Assembly: GCA_036272055.1 (NCBI GenBank)
Contig: DATAZL010000005.1
Span: forward strand, 1 to 64,000
Origin: DASZVB01 sp036272055
Lineage (GTDB): Bacteria; Myxococcota_A; Polyangia; Polyangiales; Polyangiaceae
Length of the DNA: 64,000 nt
Direction: 5' to 3'
The stretch's first letter is position 1; each line of letters starts with the position of its first letter. A model generated the notes under the pieces. That model worked only from the letters and a program-made list of their open reading frames with translations. It ran no database searches and was not told the origin of the DNA. Below are positions 59,019 to 64,000 of the stretch, one piece after another. A program made the position numbers and the translations under genes.

Positions 59019-62000
59019 TCATCCCCCGAGCCATTCCCCTGCGGTACGAAGAACGCGGACGTTCACCCAAGTGTGATGCAAGCAATCTTCCCGCGCTGCA
59101 TCCGGCAATCCGGAGACGCATGCGAGCACGAAGGAGCGAGCCGCGGCGATTGCGTCCATTGCCTCGGTGTTACGCCCAATCGCGCGTAGAGACTCGGCGT
59201 GGGCCAGCAATAGCAGTGACCGGTGAATGGGGGCGGCTCCGATGCTGACCTGCATACCGCGCTCAGTGTGAGCGAACGCCGCCTCGCCGTCACCGCCATG
59301 CAGTGCCCCGAACGCCAGACATGCCCGTGCAAACCAATGATAAAGTGGCGGCGCGTCGACGAGTAGCTCCCGGGCATGGCGCTCCACTCCGTCATATTCG
59401 CCCGCGACGAGGTGTAGGTGCGCGTGAAAGTACAGCGCGAACGCTCTATCGAGCGGAGTTGTTGCTTCTGGAAGCGAGCGCATGCCGACCTCGAGCGAGG
59501 AACCTTTCGCTCCTCGCGTGAGCTCGTAGTTGAGGGCAATGGTGCTGAACCAGAACTCGAACTGTCTGGCCATGCGTGTGTCTCTTATTTGCTCCGATAC
59601 GCGCAGCATTGCTTCCCTCGGACCGGTAACTCCGATCACGTTCGCGTAGACGTGAAGCGCGAAGAGCTGCGCCAACGTGTCGACCACCTGAGAACACAAA
59701 GCTCGGGCGCGCTCGGCGTGGCGGAGCGCGCTGCCATAGTCGGTCGTCGCCCACATATGCCACCGGGCCCAGGCAACATGATAGTACAACGAGAACCCCG
59801 GTTCGGCACCAGGGTTGCTTCGCTCGAGGGTATCCATGCGCGATAGGACCGCCTCGGCCAAGGCTCGCTCTCCATATATGAGCAGACCCCCGCTAGCAAC
59901 AAACAGGGAGCGGCCGACGTTCATCGACTGATGGACTGGGAGATCCGAGTCCAGCAGCGAAAGAATCAACTCGGGTGCACGCTCGACTCGCCCGCGGAAG
60001 GACTCTGCCGTGATTATGCCGGCCACGAGCGTGTACCAGCCCTCCGTGCCACGAGTCGCGAGGGGCAACGCCTCGATCGTGCACCTGACCGCCGTGTCCC
60101 AGTCGGAGGCGAGGAAACCGCGAAAGCCAGCGGCGGTCAGCAACGCGCAGCGCACGCCGTCGTCGGGTTCGCAGGCAAGACCACGATGCACACACGCTTG
60201 CGTCGCGCTCTCGTCCTGTCTTTCGAGTGAAAGGAACGCAGCCCTCGAGAAATAGGGTGCCGCGCGCGATCGCTCCCGGGAGCGGTCCCAATGGTCGGCG
60301 ATCGCCAAGGGATCGTGCTCCTCGCACTCCTCCAGCCATGCAGCGACGACCCCGTGCGCCGATCGCCGGTCGTCGTTCGATAGTGAAGCATACGCGGCTT
60401 CGCGTACGAGGGAATGGCGAAAAGCGTGCTCCTTCTGCCCCATGAAGCGGCTGTCATCGCGCGTCTTCAATAGCTCGCGATCGACGAGAGTCTGCAACCA
60501 CTCTTCGATCGGGTGAGAGGCGTACTGGTCGCCTAGAAGACGAATGATGCCTTGTTCCCAGAAAATCTCACCAAAGACGCTGCCGGCGCGTAGCAGGCGA
60601 CGGGCTTCGGGCTCCAGCCGATCGAATCGCGCCTGAGCCATGGCAAGCACGGTGTCGGGCAAACCCTGGTCGACACTGCCGCCTTCGGCTACGTGCCGGA
60701 TCAGCTCTTCGAGGTAGAAGGCATTGCCTTCGGCCTGCAGCGCGATCTTGTCGGCGACCACGTCCGAGGCCGCATCACCGAGCGCGGCTCGGACGAGCTG
60801 AACACTCGCCGCGAAACCGAGTCGCGGAAGCTCTACATGCTGTGAGCCGCGGGGAGACAGTTCTGGAAACGCGTCCAGCGCTTCTGGGCGGGCAAACGCC
60901 GCGATCATCAAGGGCCGTTCGCCGAGTTCTTCGATCACGCGGTCGAGATAGCGCAGTGTTCCCGCGTCTCCCCATTGCACGTCGTCGAGGACGATCAGCA
61001 CGAGGCTTCGCGCGCATTCAGCGCAAAGCAACGCCACGAACGCGCGCGCAACCCGTTCGGCCATCGCTCCGGGATCGGTTCGAGCCATTCTCAAAGCGTG
61101 GCTTGCAGTGGCGACAGGCGCCTCGAGTAGCTCGCAAAGGAATTCGAAAGTCAGGTCGCGCGCCTCGCCACCGGCGATCGCTTGAACTACGACGAGTTTG
61201 TCGAGATGAGCAGCTATACGACGCTGTACGATGTCAACTGCTTCGGCTTCTCGAAGTTGCACGGCCGCTCGCACGAGCTGCTTCCCGAGCGACGCCGAAG
61301 AACCCGCACGCACCACATCCCCGGCTGCCTGGAGCACCAATGGATTCAGCTCCCGCCTCGCCCGCCGCACGAACTCCCGCCGAAGGCGAGTCTTACCCAT
61401 ACCCGACGCGCCGGTGACGACGACTCGGCGAACAACACGGTCGTCCAAAGCCCCTTCGAGCGTCGCGCAGAGAAGTGCGAGGTCCTTGCGCCGACCCACG
61501 AAAGGCGTCGGCTTACCGAGGAGCTGACCCTCGACCTCGTCGTTGGTCGTTTTCGACCACTTCTCCATGATTTTGCCGTTCTTCAGTTCGAAGTGCCCGG
61601 AGATGAGGCGCGCGGTGACGGCGTCGACAATCGTGGTGCCTGACCGACCAGCGCTTGCGAGTAGATCTGCGGCGAGTTCGACTGCCCTCCCGAGCGCCCG
61701 CGTACCGTCCGCAGTCCCCGTCGCAATCGCAATTGCAGCCGTCGTGCTCTGCGGACCCTCCTGCAATGCGCGCGCGCATGCTGCGGCCCGGGTCGCCTGA
61801 TCCCGGGCTTCGCCTCTGCCGCTTCGGAAGAGACCCAGGAAGCTCCGTTCTCCGATACGCGCTGGCTCACCTCCGAGGCGGGTTATCACCCGCGCTGCGT
61901 CTACAAAATTGGCGAGGGCGCCGTCGGACCTAAGCGTCCGATCGCCGAGTGGGACCTCCGGTAGTTCGACCAAGACTACGGAGGCAAACTTCTGTTCTGC

Positions 62001-62936
62001 ACCTCTAAACGCCGATTCGAGAAGCGGTTGCGGCAATGGAACGGCAACCACACCCGAGGCGTCGAGACGCGGCTCGTATGCTGGCGCGCGTGCCGCGGCG
62101 ATGGTCGCCCCGATACTCCCAAGCGAGGCGAGTACGTCTTTTGCCGTTCGCGGACGCTCATCGGGGCTCTTTGAGAGCAGGCGCTGGACGAGCTGTTCGA
62201 GAGCGCGGGGGATGCCGTCGACGAGAGTGCCAAGGCGCGGTGGCTCGAAGTGAATGACCTTCGCGAATACCGCAGCAACGTGCTTTGCCGCGAACGGGCT
62301 ACGCCCAACAAGCGCTTCGAACAGCACGCAGCCGAGAGAGAAGAGATCGCTCCGCGGATCGATCGCGACGTCGCCGAACGCGTGCTCGGGCGCCATGTAC
62401 CCGATGGTGCCCATCAACATGCCCGAACGCGTCAAGGGGTGCGTCGCGGCAAGCGGCTTGGCGACGCCGAGATCGAGGATCTTCGTCCGCGTGGGCTCGC
62501 CGTCGACGAGAAACAGATTGCTCGGCTTCAGATCTCGGTGAACGATGTTTTTCCCGTGCGCGAAGACGAGTGCGTCGGCGACGCGAGTCGCCAGCGCCAC
62601 GCACTCGTCGACGCGAAGCGGCCCGCGACGAAGGCGCTGCTCAAGGTCTTCGCCCGCGAGCAACTCCATCGCGAGATACGGCACGTGATCATCGGTCTGT
62701 CCATGGGCGACGTAGCGGACGACCGCCGGATGCGAGAGCTCGGAAAGGAGGTGGGCTTCGCGCCAGAAGCGCTCCACGGCCCCTTCGGACGCGAGGTTGA
62801 GCACCTTCAGAGCGACGCGGCCGCCCGCAACACGATCGACAGCGGAGAAGACGGATCCCATGCCGCCGCTGCCGATGACCTTCTCGACGACGAAACGTCC
62901 CGCCGCGATCTCGCCCGCCCGCATCGGCCCGAGCAT
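59019..62936 (-). CDS. Ser/Thr protein kinase - cyclase-like - AAA ATPase - TPR regulator
   Basis: 1305 residues from the ATG at 62936 (other in-frame ATGs at 62984 and 62924). Kinase at about 10-280: IGSGGMGSVFSAVD, VALKVLN, HRDLKPSNLF, LDLGVAKP, GTIGYMAPEH, all canonical. A class III cyclase-like domain near 310-460 (FASVVLVELPEV..., RIGERSFLGLF, TTAAIAIATG) lacks the catalytic metal residues. An ATPase with P-loop GASGMGKTRLR near 508 and VLIVLDDVQWGDAG follows, and TPR-like helices fill the C-terminal 450 residues. This kinase-ATPase-TPR architecture is greatly expanded in myxobacteria and is thought to integrate signals in the cytoplasm. Confidence 0.9.
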   Translation of the reverse strand: MLGPMRAGEIAAGRFVVEKVIGSGGMGSVFSAVDRVAGGRVALKVLNLASEGAVERFWREAHLLSELSHPAVVRYVAHGQTDDHVPYLAMELLAGEDLEQRLRRGPLRVDECVALATRVADALVFAHGKNIVHRDLKPSNLFLVDGEPTRTKILDLGVAKPLAATHPLTRSGMLMGTIGYMAPEHAFGDVAIDPRSDLFSLGCVLFEALVGRSPFAAKHVAAVFAKVIHFEPPRLGTLVDGIPRALEQLVQRLLSKSPDERPRTAKDVLASLGSIGATIAAARAPAYEPRLDASGVVAVPLPQPLLESAFRGAEQKFASVVLVELPEVPLGDRTLRSDGALANFVDAARVITRLGGEPARIGERSFLGLFRSGRGEARDQATRAAACARALQEGPQSTTAAIAIATGTADGTRALGRAVELAADLLASAGRSGTTIVDAVTARLISGHFELKNGKIMEKWSKTTNDEVEGQLLGKPTPFVGRRKDLALLCATLEGALDDRVVRRVVVTGASGMGKTRLRREFVRRARRELNPLVLQAAGDVVRAGSSASLGKQLVRAAVQLREAEAVDIVQRRIAAHLDKLVVVQAIAGGEARDLTFEFLCELLEAPVATASHALRMARTDPGAMAERVARAFVALLCAECARSLVLIVLDDVQWGDAGTLRYLDRVIEELGERPLMIAAFARPEALDAFPELSPRGSQHVELPRLGFAASVQLVRAALGDAASDVVADKIALQAEGNAFYLEELIRHVAEGGSVDQGLPDTVLAMAQARFDRLEPEARRLLRAGSVFGEIFWEQGIIRLLGDQYASHPIEEWLQTLVDRELLKTRDDSRFMGQKEHAFRHSLVREAAYASLSNDDRRSAHGVVAAWLEECEEHDPLAIADHWDRSRERSRAAPYFSRAAFLSLERQDESATQACVHRGLACEPDDGVRCALLTAAGFRGFLASDWDTAVRCTIEALPLATRGTEGWYTLVAGIITAESFRGRVERAPELILSLLDSDLPVHQSMNVGRSLFVASGGLLIYGERALAEAVLSRMDTLERSNPGAEPGFSLYYHVAWARWHMWATTDYGSALRHAERARALCSQVVDTLAQLFALHVYANVIGVTGPREAMLRVSEQIRDTRMARQFEFWFSTIALNYELTRGAKGSSLEVGMRSLPEATTPLDRAFALYFHAHLHLVAGEYDGVERHARELLVDAPPLYHWFARACLAFGALHGGDGEAAFAHTERGMQVSIGAAPIHRSLLLLAHAESLRAIGRNTEAMDAIAAARSFVLACVSGLPDAAREDCLHHTWVNVRVLRTAGEWLGG

Positions 62937-63089
62937 CGAACGAAGTGCTTCCCGCCGTCCAGCGCGCTCTTTGAAGCAATCCATACGGCTGAAGCCGCCG
63001 CCCTTGGGCGACCCGCACCGTAATCGCGGCGTTTCCGTTGTTCCGCGGAAACGTTGTAACGCCGCGACGCAGGCGGTCCCGTCGACGTC
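62937..63089. other. Spacer upstream of the kinase gene
   Basis: 153 bp between the kinase start and the next plus-strand coding signal. An in-frame extension of the kinase is possible but shows no kinase homology. It probably carries both divergent promoters. Confidence 0.35.
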
Positions 63090-63678
63090 GACGCCTTCAA
63101 GCGGACGTGTCGCGCGCCACTGAACCCCGGCGGCTGGAACCGCTGGCTCCTCTGGCGAACGACGCGCGACGAGGCGAGCGCCCTCGACGTCGAGCGCTCG
63201 ACCTACGCCGTCTTCGGCAAGTGGTTCGAACTCGTCGAGGGACCCGATAAGGTGAGCCTTCCCGGCAACGGCACCGGCCAGGTCGACAACCTCTCGATCC
63301 GGATCGTGCCCTGGGACTGGGTCCGCGCCGTGGCGCCCGATCGCGAGTCGCGAAGACTGCACGCCGCTTCCCACGATCGCCGGCGCCATCGGTGTCATGG
63401 TCGAGTTCGTCTTTCGCGGTAACTCGCGCGACCTGCCATGGCCCGTGCATAAGGCGCAGATCGTCGGCCCGTGGTGCCCGGTCAACGCGGACTGGATCCT
63501 CGCGCGCGCCTACGAGCCGCCCGCCGACGCGGCGCCGAAGGAGCGCACGGCGCGAGAGGAGCTCTCCGAGGGAGTGAGCAAGGTCGCGAGCGCGCTGCTC
63601 CCCTCGCCGGTGAGCTTCGCGATCGCCGCGCTCGCGGTGCTCGGCGTGTGGACCATCGGGCACGCATTCAGGCGGTGA
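63090..63678 (+). pseudogene. Element-borne protein with C-terminal membrane helix, frameshifted
   Basis: The first frame reads DAFKRTCRAPLNPGGWNRWL, DVERSTYAVFGKWFELVEGP, KVSLPGNGTGQVDNLSIRIV and PWDWVRAVAPD. It shifts near 63360 to LPTIAGAIGVMVEFVFRGNS, PWCPVNADWILARAYEPPAD and a C-terminal transmembrane helix PVSFAIAALAVLGVWTIGHA. Joined, these give about 195 residues. No start codon with a ribosome site is evident. The Trp-rich, beta-sheet first half with a single membrane anchor would fit a structural or surface protein, but I recognise no family. Confidence 0.5.
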
Positions 63679-63682
63679 CGAC

Positions 63683-63898
63683 ATGGAGAAGCTCGGATCC
63701 ATCTTCAGACTCTGGCAGCGCGGCTTCGGCAAGCTCGCCGAGGCCGCGCCGCGAGGCACCGTGGTCCGGAAGATCGCGCAGGACGGAGAGCACACCTCGA
63801 GCGTGCTGCTCGAGCTACTCGGAGGAAGCGAACACCATGACAACGAAGCATTACCACAACCGCTGAAGTGGCCGACGAAGGCGGCTCTTGAACAATAG
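63683..63898 (+). CDS. Small protein of unknown function
   Basis: 71 residues from the ATG at 63683, four bases after the preceding stop: EKLGSIFRLWQRGFGKLAEA then APRGTVVRKIAQDGEHTSSV. Basic, probably helical. The close spacing suggests one operon with its neighbours. Confidence 0.5.
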   Translation: MEKLGSIFRLWQRGFGKLAEAAPRGTVVRKIAQDGEHTSSVLLELLGGSEHHDNEALPQPLKWPTKAALEQ

Positions 63899-64000
63899 AT
63901 GCGCGACAACAAGATCCTCGAGCGCGCGCTGGAACGGGCTGGCGTGAAGCAGCGGCCGCCCCGCCAGCCGTCGGCGGCGCCTCCAAGAGCATCGGGTTCG
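63899..64000 (+). CDS. Start of a further small gene, cut by the window end
   Basis: 34 codons from the ATG at 63899, immediately after the preceding stop: MRDNKILERALERAGVKQRP, then a Pro/Ala-rich stretch. It continues beyond the window. Confidence 0.5.
   Translation, partial: MRDNKILERALERAGVKQRPPRQPSAAPPRASGS

Overview
The window reads as accessory chromosome from a GC-rich myxobacterium-like organism (Myxococcota, probably Polyangia). The support is indirect: strong G/C third-position bias, many lipoproteins with long Gly/Ser/Ala linkers after the lipobox, two very large Ser/Thr kinase-ATPase fusions, an ECF sigma/FecR pair, and GTG/TTG starts. No rRNA, complete tRNA or core housekeeping operon is visible, so the genus cannot be fixed.

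Layout. 0-9.1 kb is a toxin/immunity island: an IS3-family right end that truncates a pentapeptide-repeat gene, a CPCC-barstar fusion, a lipoprotein, a 2027-residue SpvB/RHS toxin with its probable immunity gene, and a frameshifted small gene with a duplicated scrap. An HNH endonuclease (9.1-10.5 kb) follows. 10.9-21.2 kb is a secreted-carbohydrate module: a beta-helix lipoprotein, a large DUF5695-type lipoprotein, two GH114-like proteins, and between these an ECF sigma factor - FecR/TPR - outer-membrane barrel operon. 21.4-40.4 kb holds mostly intact chromosomal genes: hemerythrin, lipoproteins, an NTF2-like/alpha-oxoamine synthase pair, an LGFP-repeat lipoprotein, an AAA regulator, an ArsR/AHSA1 locus, a YCII gene joined to a decapitated sigma factor, DUF1345, a DEAD-box helicase and a 1310-residue kinase-ATPase.

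40.4-58.6 kb is a heavily rearranged accessory region. Many genes here are broken by deletions, frameshifts or stops: a PLD/DUF3427 helicase, an ASPM-like protein, a lipoprotein, a serine recombinase tail, a tyrosine integrase and virus-like small genes. Intact genes lie among them: a CBS-domain protein, an HNH protein with six 43-residue zinc-ribbon repeats, a HEPN-like protein, a proteasome-like Ntn hydrolase, a DUF3800 protein, and a nucleotidyltransferase-like/partner operon. Three copies of a roughly 450-bp module recur at 46.8, 55.2 and 58.2 kb (the last inverted). Each encodes a small helix-turn-helix-like protein and ends in a tRNA T-arm-like sequence; in copy 2 an integrase remnant lies directly upstream. 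They bracket successive blocks of defence-like cargo and look like the ends of stacked integrative elements.

59.0-62.9 kb is a second giant kinase - cyclase-like - ATPase regulator, and 63.1-64.0 kb returns to small plus-strand genes of unknown, possibly element-borne, origin.

The best candidates for something undescribed are the HNH/zinc-ribbon-array protein, the nucleotidyltransferase/partner operon, the HEPN - DUF6602 - Ntn hydrolase - DUF3800 run, and the repeated att-like module that brackets them. All family assignments come from reading motifs; none was checked by a database search.
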